Positions 1 to 11,147 of a DNA stretch of 64,000 bases are shown here, piece by piece. Position numbers and translations under genes: made by a program. The notes below the pieces were generated by a model that was given only the letters and a program-made list of their open reading frames with translations, did no database searches and had not been told where the DNA came from. The DNA is from Conchocele bisecta (taxonomy: Eukaryota; Mollusca; Bivalvia; Lucinida; Thyasiridae): positions 122,844,834 to 122,908,833 of the forward strand of contig CM055265.1 of the NCBI GenBank assembly GCA_029237695.1. The letters are read 5' to 3'. The first letter of the stretch is position 1, and the number at the start of each line of letters is the position of its first letter.

Positions 1-465
1 AAGACATGTTTCCCTCGTTTGCAATCATGAACAGACATTATCATTAGAGATACATGTATGACAGTAAAATAAATAAAAAAACAGTTAAACTGTCAGATGT
101 ACGTCTTGTTCTGCAATCATTTACCTTTAATATGGCATTTCCATTTCATTGCTGACGTTAGAAAATCATCCACAATTTCTGTAAATTGTCGAAATTTATT
201 TGCAGAATTTCTTATTGTCAGCTTTAGAAATTCTGTAATATAGATAACAAAAATACTGATACAATAAGGCTGTAATTACAGCAAGATGTAGAGGATCTTA
301 TATGATGATTCAATATGGTAACATAAGCAAGTAACATATTAAATCAGCACAAGTGTTAGTCTGTTTATTGCATAATCACAGCAGCATTAATTGAAGCGGT
401 ACTGATTGCCAAACAATACACTGTGAAAACTGTCACCTATTGTCAATTCTAATATTATCTTGCAG

Positions 466-594
466 TTACAAGAAGATATGTCGCCTTTTGCCAACTCCAG
501 TAGTGAGCACAATGGTCTGCTGGCGTCAGCTCCCGTGATACGACACATTGAATGTAGCTACTCACACATACAGAACAATCACGAACCCAGGCAG
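466..594 (+). CDS. Internal coding exon of an unidentified gene (upstream exons outside window)
   Basis: This 129-nt open stretch (43 codons, no stop) follows a good acceptor (TTATCTTGCAG) and is followed by the donor GTCAGT. Its translation begins LQEDMSPFANSSSEHNG and ends IQNNHEPRQ. It is polar and Ser/Asn-rich, like a linker. Both ends are in phase 0, the same phase as the exon at 3435-3605, so the two join without a frame change across an intron of about 2.84 kb. I do not recognise the protein. The 5' part of the gene must lie left of the window. An additional exon inside the intron cannot be excluded. Confidence 0.55.
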
Positions 595-639
595 GTCAGT
601 ATTTATTACACACAAACCCATTCACCACTAAATATATAG

Positions 640-882
640 GAGACACTCCATGTGATTTTTACCTTCGGACATCTGCGTAATTTCATGAAATACATTTACA
701 AAATTTACAATATTTTCCATAAATGGCGAATGTTATCACAGTACATGCGGAATTATAATCCGCATGTACTCCGAAAATTTTGTCAACTTATGACTTTATT
801 TATGAAAATATTGTAAATTTTGTAAACATATTTTATGAAATTACGCAGATGTCCGAAGGTAAAAAATCACATGGCGTGTCTC
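640..882. repeat. Foldback MITE in the intron of the unidentified gene
   Basis: Two arms of about 105 bp are inverted copies of each other, from GAGACACTCCATGTGATTT to the complementary end at 862-882, around a palindromic centre near 750-775 (CATGCGG/CCGCATG). A degenerate relative of one arm is seen at about 48378-48422, inside another MITE. No coding potential. Confidence 0.75.
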
Positions 883-962
883 TTATAACATAGTCTGTTT
901 TATGTTAATATCTGACTATTGTGTTTGTTAAAAATAAAAGATTGTTTCAAAACCTTTCATAT

Positions 963-1030
963 AATGATAAACACTGCAGATCAGGCGGCTCGTTATGAAC
1001 CGGCTCATCTGGATCTACAGTGTTTGAAAA
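963..1030. repeat. Short dispersed repeat (GGCTCGTTATGAACCGGCTC family)
   Basis: One of several short palindromic repeats with the core GGCTCGTTATGAGCC-GGCTCATCTGGATCTGCAC. Other copies lie near 6440-6500, 9115-9215, 12245-12318, 13005-13083 and 30375-30480, with weaker relatives at 10850-10910, 13770-13810, 14780-14880 and 31435-31510. It is probably a decayed MITE family. Confidence 0.5.
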
Positions 1031-1394
1031 TTTCAGCTTTATGGTTTGTAGGGTTTAAAGGGTTTTATTGGGATTTTGCTAATCTTGTGATCAACTAGCA
1101 CACTAAGTGACTTCTTTTTTTCTTTATATATTTAAGGGTAGGAATTGGCTCGAGGACCTTCCAAACCCAAGCCCAAAAAGTGTCAGGTCAATGACTGTTG
1201 GCCCGTTTGTTTCTGAATTTATTAATATCTGCACACTAAGTGACTTGGACATCTTAACCTATATAATGGTTTTTTTCTTGGAGTTATCACCAATCATGTC
1301 TCCCGAATATGAGATGGTGTATTCCATGCCACAGCGCATTTACTGTGAAGCACATCCTACTGTATCGACTTTGTCAATATTCACATCAATGTAA

Positions 1395-1941
1395 CTTCAC
1401 CTGCATAGATTTTCCAGATGGCAAACATTGAATGTATGCTTAATAGCTTTCTCCATGAAACCAGCTTGTAGCGGAGAATCTCATTTTATCATTGTATACA
1501 TGTTCTTCATTTCTATATTGTTCATCTTATATTATTTGTATCCTAATCATTTTATTGCCTACCACGTCTAACATACTATTTTACTACATGTATTAATTTC
1601 TTCTTCATCCAAATTTCTTGGTTCTAAATGATACTCTGTTGTATTGATGGGCCATTAAGCACCATTCCATTCCCGAATATGAGTTCAGCACAATGCAGAC
1701 ATAACTCACTTTACAAGTCTTGGCAAATATTATATAAATAGTGCCCTTTGTTGTCAGAGGGGAATATTGTGAATTATCTCCCCGAGGAAGCAATATCTCC
1801 TGAGACGATTATTTAATTTATTATACCAAATATTATTTTTACGACATATACTATAGGAATGGACAAAACGATAAAAAATTACAATTTTCGAGAAAAAAAA
1901 TAATAAAAATTTTCTTTTTTTTTAGAAAATTGTAATTTTTT
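1395..1941. other. AT-rich intron sequence, no gene seen
   Basis: No exon-like segment is evident. The last part (about 1866-1941) is an A/T-rich inverted stretch with TTACAATTTTC and its complement, similar to the core of the MITE at 21118-21283. Confidence 0.5.
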
Positions 1942-2230
1942 AGGCCTCGTCCAGTATTCCCGCGACTTTTCCAAGTTTAATCCCCGATAAATTCCACAAA
2001 AAGGCCATTCATTCCTTATAATTCCAGCATTTGAAAAGAATTCATCAAGAAAATGTGTTTATTTTCCGTTTTCTTAAGAATTATTTTAACTGCGCCTCAC
2101 GGTTACGGAAAGTAGTTCGGCGTGGGAGTTTACTGGGATATACATTTTGGACTGAGACTTGCTACGGGCCAATCAAATGTTAGGGAATTGTGTAAATATT
2201 TTTGTGCTGGAATAAAAGGCATACACATCG
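1942..2230. repeat. Dispersed repeat Y (AGGCCTCGTCCAGTATTCCC family)
   Basis: About 290 bp starting AGGCCTCGTCCAGTATTCC. A closely similar copy occupies about 5426-5680, and a head-to-head palindromic version lies at 5137-5293. The repeated occurrence is seen directly; the transposon class is unknown. Confidence 0.65.
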
Positions 2231-2739
2231 AAGATTGCATATTTTGAAATTACAATGGTGTCCGCTGACAGGAATTCTTATGTTGTGTCATTGCCATGCA
2301 CATGTTCAGTCCAAATTTCCTAACGTTCAAAACAGTCTGTGTAGGTAAAATGTCATAAAGTTATGACGTCAGTAAATGACGTAAATTGTGACATCATCAC
2401 TGCGTGTTTGCAACGTCAAATTCAGTCAGTACAAATGCAGCTAGTACATGTAGTGTCTTTTCGGATATATTCTGCCCATGCGATTTGGGCCATTACACAT
2501 ACATGTAATAAGTCGGAAAAATATTCAAACACAAGTATTCCCATTTTTTCCTAGATTTGTATATGCCTACCACGCCACCCACTCATTTAATTTAATATTA
2601 AATACTCATAGCAAAACAATGTCAATATTACCGGATTTTATCCATTATCCAATAAAATATTTCAATGTTGAATATGTAAAGTAATAGAAAAATAATGGTA
2701 ATAATAATAAACTGAATACAAAAACCATAAGAAAAAAAT

Positions 2740-2840
2740 ATGCTGGTGGTGGGGCTCAAACCCTCGACCCATAAGACGCCAAGGACTTGTACCACAATTT
2801 CCTTCAATATTACCACTACACCACAGTGCTTGGTTATTTC
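2740..2840 (-). repeat. tRNA-related sequence, possible SINE head or tRNA pseudogene
   Basis: On the minus strand there is an A-box-like segment (TAGTGGTAATATTG) and, some 50 nt later, a B-box-like GGTTTGAGCCCC with complementary flanks. The spacing suits a tRNA with a long variable arm, but I cannot fold a convincing cloverleaf. It may be a degraded tRNA-derived element. Confidence 0.3.
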
Positions 2841-3239
2841 CATAATGTGTATCGGCTGTCTTCGGTCGCAGCAGGGGATATTTTCAATATCCCACGGCAA
2901 TATACACGAAAGGGGATATCCCAGATTGGTTAATACCACGTGACAGCAATCTGACCAATGATATGCCTAGAAATTACGATGAGGTATCACAATTTATATT
3001 ATTATATGACCGACAATTTCAACCAATGAGATTGTCCAATTTAGGGTCACATGATTGTGGACATATGATATTCACCCCCCGAGACGATACTCACCTTTCG
3101 AATAACGTGCAACGAGTACGAGTCCGAGACTGATATTCAGGTATAGCAGTGTGTCACTGGTCACGCGACCAAAGCAGGAGACATATTGTGCGTTGTATCA
3201 TGTACGTTCTGTAATATGGGTCATATAATAAAATAATTT

Positions 3240-3339
3240 GGTGTACACGAGATTTACGGACCTTCGAAACGTCATATTCACCTCGGCCTTCGCCTCGGTG
3301 AATATGACTTTCCTCAGGTCCGTAAATCTTGCGTACACC
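3240..3339. repeat. Foldback hairpin about 95 bp upstream of the last exon
   Basis: GGTGTACACGAGATTTACGG pairs with its near-complement at 3318-3339, with the inner arms CATATTCACC and GGTGAATATG closing on a short GC-rich loop. The structure ends about 95 bp before the splice acceptor of the terminal exon at 3435. Confidence 0.7.
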
Positions 3340-3434
3340 TCCTCAAAAGACAATAATTGTATGTTGTCACTATGCTTTTGTCTTATGATTCCCCCACATG
3401 TTATTGTAACACCATGTTGTCCTATCTCTTGCAG

Positions 3435-3605
3435 ATCATCGATCGGGTGCGCAGTCAGGATGCCCTCCTGTGGTGTATAGAAAAGTGTGAACAGTATGGA
3501 CTTGAAGCCACTTCTGCCATAAACATATTCCCAGCCTCGGATGCTAAACGAGCACTTCTGAACATTGTGCAGGCCACAACAGATCTGCGCAATTATAACA
3601 GATAG
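3435..3605 (+). CDS. Terminal coding exon of an unidentified gene
   Basis: After the acceptor CTATCTCTTGCAG comes a 57-codon open stretch ending in TAG. It begins IIDRVRSQDALLWCIEKCEQ and ends ATTDLRNYNR. The text is well balanced and probably helical: charged and Leu/Ala-rich, with two cysteines in WCIEKC and a FPASDAKRALLNIVQ segment. It looks like a conserved C-terminal helical domain. The reading phase matches the exon at 466-594, and a poly(A) signal follows 58 nt after the stop. I cannot name the family. The gene runs toward eIF1A on the opposite strand. Confidence 0.65.
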   Translation: MIDRVRSQDALLWCIEKCEQYGLEATSAINIFPASDAKRALLNIVQATTDLRNYNR

Positions 3606-3662
3606 CACATATTAGTTTTAGGTTTTATATATGGTATACCAGTAATTTATACTTGTGAAAAT

Positions 3663-3668
3663 AATAAA
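3663..3668 (+). promoter_or_regulatory. Poly(A) signal AATAAA
   Basis: AATAAA lies 58 nt downstream of the stop codon at 3603-3605 and is followed by a T-rich stretch. This suits a short 3' UTR for the unidentified plus-strand gene. Confidence 0.5.
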
Positions 3669-3737
3669 ATTATTTTCCTCTACTAATATTGCATTGTTTA
3701 TGTAAAGGCAGGGATCGGTGGTGGCCGAGTGTTTCAG

Positions 3738-3832
3738 TTTTTTTTGTTTATTGGTGTTTAATGGCCTATCAACAGCTATGGTCATTTAAGGCCGGGCCAA
3801 CGAGTTCGATCCCGTATTTAACCTGCTACATT
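3738..3832 (-). mobile_element. 5'-truncated SINE copy with 11-bp target duplication
   Basis: About 95 bp of the 3' end of the SINE described at 59772-60169, in minus orientation; the T-rich left end is its A-rich tail. It is flanked by GAGTGTTTCAG at 3727-3737 and 3833-3843. Truncation at the far end plus a direct target duplication is the usual result of LINE-type retroposition. Confidence 0.8.
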
Positions 3833-3893
3833 GAGTGTTTCAGACGTTTAATTTTGATTTGGAAATCCAAGATCCGGTGACTATTTAAACCTG

Positions 3894-4304
3894 TTTTGTT
3901 TGTTTGTTTGTTTGTTGGGGTTTAACGGCCTATCAACAGCTAAGGTCATTTAAGGCCGGGTCAATGGGTTTAGTACTAAATCCCATATATTACCTGTACA
4001 AGTACATGTTCAAGTACATGTACAAATGGGGGGAATAACCCAAAATCAGAACTGAATATTTACAATAACAAAACTCTGATGCCAGGTCCTCGCCACACCA
4101 GAATCACTTGGCCCCTCCCAAAAGCAGTAGGATCAGTAATAATCTTACTACTTTTATAATAGGCAATAACCAAATTCAACTCCCAGGTAACTAAAGAGCC
4201 AAAGATAAAAACGTACTTGAGGGCCAAACCAGGCAAATCGTGATTCCTATAAGGAGGAACCCATACCGTTAATTTACACCGTCTCATTCGCCCGACCACC
4301 ACCC
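3894..4304 (-). mobile_element. SINE, subfamily B, full length with 14-bp target duplication
   Basis: About 410 bp in minus orientation. The (CAAA)-type tail is at the left (TTTGTTTGTTTG on the plus strand) and the head is at the right, ending ACCACCACCCAC. ACTATTTAAACCTG flanks it at 3880-3893 and 4305-4318. Subfamily B differs from A by the GGGTTTAGTACTAAATCCC segment and a CAAGTACATGTAC stretch. Confidence 0.85.
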
Positions 4305-4783
4305 ACTATTTAAACCTGTACATAGGCAAAATACATTAAAGGTACATGCCCACTCAGTAGGCACAACATGTTCTTTATATCATTTTCTGGCAAAATAAAC
4401 ATTCATTCACCATTACCCCATGTATTGATCGACATTATTATACATTTTATATCCGACGTAAATTCAGGGGCGAAACTTAAAATGTTAACGGAGATTACTA
4501 TTTATTTTCTGTATTTACTTTTATATGTGCAATGATCATACTTTATAATCTGTCGAAAATATACAGGTGTCGGGCGCATTTAATTTGTATAAATAATTAA
4601 CAAATATCATGCCTCATTTGCATATGAAAATAGCCTGATACCACTGTGAGTCACTATCAGTAAATGTTTGTGTCACTATCAGTAAACTAGATTGGTTAGT
4701 AAGCGAGGCTTACGGAATACCCCCGCGTGGGCCCAGGTACCCTTACATATGTGTAAAAAAAAATTCCAAGTGTGTGGGCTTGT
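4305..4783. other. Intergenic sequence without recognised features
   Basis: AT-rich sequence between SINE copies, downstream of the plus-strand gene. A short duplicated phrase (CACTATCAGTAAA, near 4655 and 4675) is the only structure noticed. Confidence 0.4.
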
Positions 4784-5126
4784 GTTGTTTGTTTGTTTAT
4801 TGGTGTTTAACGGCCTATCAACAGCTAAGGTCATGTAAGGCCGGGCAAACAGGTTCGATCCCATTTTAACCTGCTGCATTGGGAGGAAAATCCCAAAATT
4901 AGAACGGAATATTTACATCGAGATACAACATATTCAGCCCTGAAATTAGAATAACCTGACCTGGTGCCAGGTCCATACCGCACCAAAGTCACTTGGCCCC
5001 TTCCCCTATTTAAAAGTAATACCGGTAGGATTACTCTTATAAGGGGTATAACCAGATTCAACTGTCACATACAAAATGCCAAAGACGTATGGGAGGGCCA
5101 AACCAGGTCTCCAGTCGGGATTCCGG
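4784..5126 (-). mobile_element. SINE, subfamily A, partial
   Basis: Tail (GTTTGTTTGTTTATTGG) at the left, then the A-type body with GGCAAACAGGTTCGATCCC and the segment CCTGACCTGGTGCCAGGTCC. It stops at the GGATTCCGGTAAGG segment, lacking the last 50 bp or so of the head, and runs into repeat Y. Confidence 0.75.
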
Positions 5127-5136
5127 TAAGGAATTA

Positions 5137-5293
5137 TAAGGAATGAATGGCCTTTTTGTTGAATTTATCGGGGATATAAACTTGGAAAAGTCGCGGGAAT
5201 ACTGGACGAGGCCTTCCGGCCTTCGTCCAGTATTCCCGCGACTTTTCCAAGTTCATACACCGATAAATTCCACAAAAAGACCATTCATTCCTA
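5137..5293. repeat. Palindromic (head-to-head) copy of repeat Y
   Basis: AGGAATGAATGG at the left and CCATTCATTCCT at the right are the outer ends of two inverted arms. They meet at GGACGAGGCCTTCCGGCCTT near 5213. Each arm matches the first part of the repeat at 1942-2230. Confidence 0.7.
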
Positions 5294-5350
5294 TAGTCAA
5301 CAGCTAGTCATTTTGGGCCGGGCAAGACAAGGGCCTTACATTGTTTGCGA

Positions 5351-5780
5351 CCAGGGGGCCGTTTCACTTAACTTTGTACAACTAAAATATTCGCAAGTGA
5401 AAATCTGGAAATTTCAATTGATGGATTTACTATTCCAAGTTTATATCCCCGATAAATTCTACAAAAAGGCCATTCATTCCTTATAATTCCAGCATTTGAA
5501 ATGAATTCATCAAGAAAATGTGTTTATTTTCCGTTTTCTTAAGAATTATTTTAACTGTGCATCACGGTTACGGAAAGTAGTTCGGCGAGTTTACTGGGAT
5601 ATACTTGGACAGAGACTTGCTACGGGCCAATCAAATGCTAGGGAATTGTGTAAATATTTTTGTAATGGAATTATATATGTATATGCTCAATAAATGTAAA
5701 TCCAATAATTGTTTACAAGAAAACAGTTAATGTGAAATTTCCAGACTATCATAAGTTTGCACTTACGAACACGGAGGTCT
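5351..5780. repeat. Foldback MITE X, split by a nested copy of repeat Y (about 5426-5680)
   Basis: The left half (GGGGGCCGTTTCACTTAAC...) and right half (GCTCAATAAATGTAAATCC... to the TTTGCACTTACGAAC arm) correspond to the two arms of MITE X seen intact at 14235-14464 and 27041-27290. The sequence between them is a 255-bp copy of repeat Y, so Y jumped into a pre-existing X. Confidence 0.7.
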
Positions 5781-5842
5781 CCAATTGTTGCAAATGCAAG
5801 GTACCTTATGCATTGGGAACTAATTGATTGCAAGGGGTTTTA

Positions 5843-6270
5843 TTGTTTGTTTGTTAGTGTTTAATGGCCTATCAACAGCTAGTCATTTAAAGCCGGGTCA
5901 ATGGGTTTAGTACTAAATCCAATATATTACCAGTACAAGTACATGTACAAATGGGGGGAAAATCCCAAAATCAGAACTGAATATTTACAATAAAAAAACT
6001 ACATATTCAGCCCCGAAATCAGAATAATCCTGATCTGAGGTCAGGTCCTCGCCACACCAGAATCACTTGGGGGCCCCCTCCCAAAAGCAGTAGGATCAGT
6101 AATAATCTTACTACTTTTATAATGGGCAATAACCCAATTCAACTCTCGGGTAACAAAGGAGCCAAAGATAAAAACGTACCCGAGGGCCAAACCAGACAAA
6201 TCGTGATTCCTATAAGGGATAACCCCTACCATTAATTAACACCGTCTTGTTCGCCCGACCGACTACCCAC
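5843..6270 (-). mobile_element. SINE, subfamily B, full length with 13-bp target duplication
   Basis: About 428 bp; tail at the left (TTGTTTGTTTGTTAGTG) and head at the right (GACCGACTACCCAC). GCAAGGGGTTTTA is directly repeated at 5830-5842 and 6271-6283. Confidence 0.85.
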
Positions 6271-6283
6271 GCAAGGGGTTTTA

Positions 6284-7284
6284 ACTGGCGTTTGACAAGG
6301 ACATACATATGGGAGTACACGTGTATGGGACGAGCATTGCAACTTGGCGCCAACAATATCCTTCGAGCACCGACTCCGACTATATAGGAATATATAGAAT
6401 GATGTCCTTACCATGAATCAAGTCTTTCAAAAACGTTCGAGATCCTGAAGAGACGGTTCATTATGAGCCGGCTCGTCTGGATCTATACGGTCTTTCGCCA
6501 ATAAAGTGTTGATTGGGATATAAACCCATAAATATATTAATGTCGGACTATTCTATGAATCAGAAATTGGTTAATTTAGTGAAGAATTGGAAACTAGAGC
6601 AAGCCGACACCCCCGGCTACTGCCTGGACCTACAAACAAAACCAATTTATGTAAATCATACGGATGGAAAGACGAAAACTATTTTCATGTACCACTCTGC
6701 ATACTTTGTATGCCGAGGATATAAATACAGTGAAGATCTTGACAAGACGATGTACTTAGTGCGAGATCATTTGGTAATAAAAACAATGAACACATGCTTA
6801 CTGGATTTTATTTTATTAAATTTGTTTTATTTTTTTATAATGATAAGTGTATTTTAACAATTGCCAGATGTAGGACCAAAAAAGTGACATATTCATCATG
6901 TACCAAAAAATAGTTTGACCGACAGTGTAACGCCATAGATGCTGCACGTCTGTATTTGGTCCGCTGCTAAAATACAAGCATCTGGATGTTAGTAATAATT
7001 GTAGATCCCAATCATTAGACATATACATGCGGTCAATAGCTTACCATTGAAGTCTAAGGATATACTTTTCATTGAAAAAATCTTATTATTTTCTTTATTT
7101 CTCTTAAAAATATGTTTTTTACCACTCATTTGAACCGTCTTGTTCATATGAGTGGTAACAACACCGATACTTTTGAATATAGAGAAAATAAATTCTCCAA
7201 ATGTTCATACTATAATTGTACATAGCCTATAATAGATCAGGCAGATAACTTACACTCTTGTCATTTAACCGCTACTATTTGTCA
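6284..7284. other. Stretch with no supported gene
   Basis: A copy of the GGCTCGTCTGGATC dispersed repeat lies at about 6440-6500. A 114-codon open frame at 6513-6857 has no splice sites or recognisable motif and ends in AT-rich hydrophobic codons; I do not call it. A decayed copy of the TACCACTCATTTGAAC hairpin family is at about 7115-7170. Confidence 0.4.
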
Positions 7285-7365
7285 ATAAAAACATGGTTTG
7301 ACAGCACTTCAGAATCATTTCCAATGGAAATGATTCTAAAGTTCTGTCAAAGCATGTTGTAAATT
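7285..7365. repeat. Small foldback MITE (CATGGTTTGACAGCAC family), copy 1
   Basis: AAAAACATGGTTTGACAGCA pairs with a near-complement about 70 nt later, around the central palindrome CATTTCCAATGGAAATG. A second copy at 14600-14690 shares both arms. Confidence 0.75.
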
Positions 7366-7785
7366 ATTCTAAAAAATATAATAAAAAATGGAAAATAGAA
7401 AATAAACAGCAGACAACAAAAGATTAAGATAGCGGTGCAAGGGTTAATTGTATCAGTTAACTTGCTGCCCTCTGACCAGTAACCATGGTAACAAATTACC
7501 ATATCCTACATCAAAGAGAATACGCATAATCTGCTGGCCAATCCTATTAAAGTGAAAACTACAATCGCTGACGTTTCATTGGTCGAACGTCTTACATAAC
7601 ACGTCACCGAATGCAATGTACAAGAGTCCGCATTCCAAGGAAAACAACATTTCGTAGTAGACTTGGAAATGGTAGGAATTGTTTGGCAAGCCTCACAATT
7701 TCTACACGTTTCCTAGCCTTGCCTGATAAACTTTATATCAAGACATTAGCCTGGTATGCTCTAGACTACATGTATATGTCAATTT
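7366..7785. other. Unassigned stretch
   Basis: No splice-flanked open segment or repeat was recognised here. It is unique-looking, moderately AT-rich sequence. Confidence 0.35.
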
Positions 7786-7890
7786 CATTTATTGGTGTTT
7801 TAACAGCCTATCAAGAGCGAAGGTCATTTAAGGCCAGGCCAACGGGTTCGATCCCACATTTAACCTGCTGCATTGGGGGGAAAATCCCCA
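7786..7890 (-). mobile_element. SINE fragment (3' portion)
   Basis: TTTATTGGTGTTTTAACAGCC through CGGGTTCGATCCCACATTTA and CTGCATTGGGGGGAAAATCC matches the 3' third of the SINE family. No clear target duplication was seen. Confidence 0.65.
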
Positions 7891-8830
7891 AATCATCTAT
7901 AGGTCAAAGCGATTGGCATGGAGTCGGTGTGTAGAACAATTTATAATAAATTTCTCCATTTTGTACATTGTAGCAAAATAATAAAAAAAAATCACTGGCA
8001 AATTTGAAGATTACCATTACAAAATATCATGGTGTTTATTTTTAGACCAACACGATGAATGAGTTTAAGTTAAATTTGGTGAATATTTCCCATTCTTGGC
8101 ACCGCTTGATTTTTCCACCTATGCGGGACCCAAGAAATAATTAAATATTTTACACTGGTGCTGCACTCCGCTGGCGTATAAATGTTTCACATCAAAATAT
8201 GCACAGGATTCTTCTAGACAAATTCCCGTTCAGCTACATGCAGAAGATACTGCATAAACACGTTTTCGTCTCGTAACTGGTGCAAGACATTAGTCTTGCG
8301 CCGATTACTAGATGAAAATGTTTATGCGATAGCTCCAAGTAGAGCCGAGTGGCGTCTCGTCAGGAAACCACTGAATTTTTCTACGTGAAACATTCGACGC
8401 CGGCATTTAGTGCAGCATCAGTGATAAACTGTGGTAGCACCTGGTTGTAGTGACATTGTTCAGATCCACATATTAAATGCAAATGACATCCTTTTTGTTG
8501 TCATGCGATGTCGATGCAATTCCAGACACTGCCACTATTAGGCGTGCAGGTTTGTTGAGCTTCATTGTTTAAACACATTCCGACTAATGTACAGTTAATT
8601 TAAGCACATAAAGAAAATACATGCTGCATCTAAATATATATACATGTACAATCCTGTAATACACGACAATATGCAGAACAGAAAAGTACAGTTTTGACAG
8701 AACAACACATTCATTAGTTATGCACGAGGACTGAAATACTCCTTTTATTACATTCATTAACTCACTTCAGCCTAAGGACACAATTTCAAAAAATCTGAAT
8801 AATGTGTTTATTACTCCATATAGGTATATA
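7891..8830. other. Unassigned stretch
   Basis: About 0.9 kb without a recognised gene or repeat. A moderate inverted pair flanks about 8150-8410 (GGTGCTGCACTCCGCTGGCG against CGCCGGCATTTAGTGCAGCA), so this may be a decayed foldback element. Confidence 0.35.
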
Positions 8831-8885
8831 TTGTTACCACTCATTTGAACCGTCTCGTTGAGACGGTTCAAATCAGTGGTAACAA
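8831..8885. repeat. Hairpin of the GTTACCACTCATTTGAACC family
   Basis: TTGTTACCACTCATTTGAAC plus CGTCTC pairs with its complement after a 3-nt loop: a 26-nt stem with one mismatch. Related hairpins sit near 7115-7170, 15222-15275 and 38510-38575, each in similar AT-rich context ending CATATACTTCTGA. Confidence 0.75.
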
Positions 8886-9114
8886 CATATACTTCTGAGA
8901 TGTGTATCCCGTCGCTAATGGGTTAAACCGACATGAAGACCTATACTAACCGTATTTATCAGGCTCACATTACAAGAATTATAAATACGAAAGTGATTGG
9001 AGGCAATGTTTTATAAGCAATACCTCGTATACGGCTCGCCATGTCAAACAAAATGATTTATCAAGTTTGCACCATAACGCTCTCAGATCAGCCTGTGAAC
9101 ATCAGGTTTTAACC

Positions 9115-9535
9115 CTTTCGACACGACAGCCTCTACTGTATCGTGGTTTTTGCAAAGTGTAGATCCAGATGAGCCGGCTCGTAACAAGCCGTCTCCTCGG
9201 TATCTGCACAGTTCTCGCAAGTAATTTTTATTTTTTTACGAAGAAAAAAAAAATCATAAATGGACTAGTCTGAAAATCATTTTGTGACGATTGGATTGGT
9301 CGGAAAATTAGTATGTGAAAATCCATTACACTTTGGGGTGAACGGCTTGATCAGGGCCTACATGGTTCACTATTGCACAGGGCAAGCATGCTCCTAATGC
9401 ATCTAACTAAAACTGATGATTCATTCAGGCTCAATTATTGTATATATTAAGCCCTGGAATTAGTCTATAAACCGGACAAGGTGCCAGGTCCACAACACAC
9501 CAAAGTCACTTGGCCCCTGCCCCTTTGGGTGTATC
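9115..9535. repeat. Dispersed repeat copy and a short SINE fragment
   Basis: At 9115-9215 is a copy of the GAGCCGGCTCGTAACAAGCC repeat (inverse orientation to the copy at 963). At about 9450-9530 a SINE A middle segment is recognisable (AGGTGCCAGGTCCACAACAC and CACTTGGCCCCTGCCCC). Confidence 0.5.
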
Positions 9536-10043
9536 AAGTTTTTTACCCAAAAACTTGATAAGCCTTTTTTTTGTAATGGCGGGTCGCAATTATCAACTTC
9601 AAAATCCTGAATCTTGTGTAGATGACCATAAACCTGTATCACGGTTTCAAAGTCCTATTTTAAACGAAGTGCACAATACACACACACAGTAAACAAAACC
9701 AAATAAACAGCAAGTCGGTGCAACATTTTATTTTCTGCAATAATTGATTTTCTTGTCAATGAATAGTATAATAAATTAGCTTTAATTGGAACCATCTGGA
9801 CAATATGGTCGATATAGTGGTCACGAGAAGGATTACTGACATTTTCCTTAAGTAAACTGCGGCATCTTCAGAAAGATACAAAATACATCTCATCAGGTGA
9901 AAGATAGGATACAACACATTGAATACCATCAAAACCAACATACACTTATTATCTAGATACCTGTCAAACAACATCATGCATGTCAAACAACATGAATTCA
10001 TGGATTTATTATAATAATAAACCCATTCACTTTCACTTTTATA

Positions 10044-10617
10044 ACGAGATGGCCGCGGCCCGCATGTCGAGCCCGCTGAAGCATTCGATAGTCTCAGAGT
10101 GTATTTATTTGAAGTTTGATGCCCAATAAGCATACAAAGTTTCAAACAAATCTGACTGACGGTTACAGAGATAGTAGGTATGTGAAAACTTTAACGCAAA
10201 TTTTGACAGAAACTTTAACTTCTAAGTCATTTGACCTTGACATAGGGGCACAGGGGCCGCATGAGTGGAACACAGAATGAATATATGGATGATGACTAAT
10301 AAGCATATGAAGTTTCAAGTCAATGTGATTTAGGACTGCACAGATATAAAGTATTTAAAAACTTTAACACAGATTTCGGAACGCAAACTTCCAAGTCATT
10401 TGACCTTGACCTTGGACACAGGGACCGCATGAGTGGGATACAGCATGAATATATGGATCGTGAATAATAAGCATATGAAGTTTCAAGGCAATGTGACTTA
10501 GGACTGCACAGATATAAGGTATTTAAAAACATTAACGCAGATTTCGGACGCACGGACGCACGGACACCCGGACGTCATTGTGATCACTATGTCTCGCTTT
10601 CCGCAAGAGGACTCGAC
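10044..10617 (+). mobile_element. Hairpin-ended non-autonomous element, family P1 (HINE-like)
   Basis: The 5' end reads ACGAGA, then the palindrome GGCCGCGGCC (10051-10060), then the inverted arm GTCGAG (10066-10071). The 3' end has a CTTTCCGCAAGAG hairpin followed by CTCGAC (10612-10617) and AAAAA. The interior is two to three tandem units of about 150 bp, each with AAGTCATTTGACCTTGAC and GAAGTTTCAAG motifs. The end structure is the same as in the families at 19582, 27873, 36134, 42653 and 60933, with a different arm sequence. No coding capacity; it must depend on a partner element. Confidence 0.7.
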
Positions 10618-10951
10618 AAAAATTATATCATCATCTAGCAAAAACAAAATGTCAACCCGACAGAAAGTTTCATATAATCACATTTATATACAATTTATAA
10701 CTGGACACAATGCCATAAAAAAAACGATGTGTCCATTTTGATAAACCATTTAAGAATCGAGCAGCACATTACAATACAATATAGTTTACATTCACGTCAA
10801 CATATGCAGCTGCTACTGGAGAAATGAGGCTTATGAGATTTCCGACTATGAAAGACCCAGAACAGACTGCGTAGTCAGATCAGGGTCTGCACTGTTCGCC
10901 ATAGTGAATCACCCGTGCCATACTTGTAACAAACAACAAAACTTCATAGCT

Positions 10952-11147
10952 GGGGGTCATTTCACAAAACTTTGTACGACTAAAATGTTCGTAAGTGCAA
11001 ATTTAGGATCGTCTGGAAATTTCAATTTATTAAGCATAGGCTAAATAATTGTTTACAAGCAAACATTGTTAATGTGAAATTTACAGACTATAATAATTTT
11101 GCACTTACAAACATTTTAGTCGTAAGAAGTTTAGTGAAACGGTCCCC
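10952..11147. repeat. Foldback MITE X, slightly truncated
   Basis: GGGGGTCATTTCACAAAAC at the left and GTTTAGTGAAACGGTCCCC at the right are the terminal inverted arms. The central GCATAGGC palindrome seen in other copies is partly deleted. Confidence 0.75.

Noticed and set aside
1107..1394. 95-codon open frame in the intron of the unidentified plus-strand gene, preceded by a pyrimidine tract and AG
   Set aside because: An alternative exon is possible (entry phase would be 0), but there is no convincing donor, the second half is AT-rich hydrophobic text, and there is no recognisable similarity.
6513..6857. 114-codon open frame
   Set aside because: No splice context or known motif and an AT-driven hydrophobic end; length is compatible with chance in AT-rich DNA.
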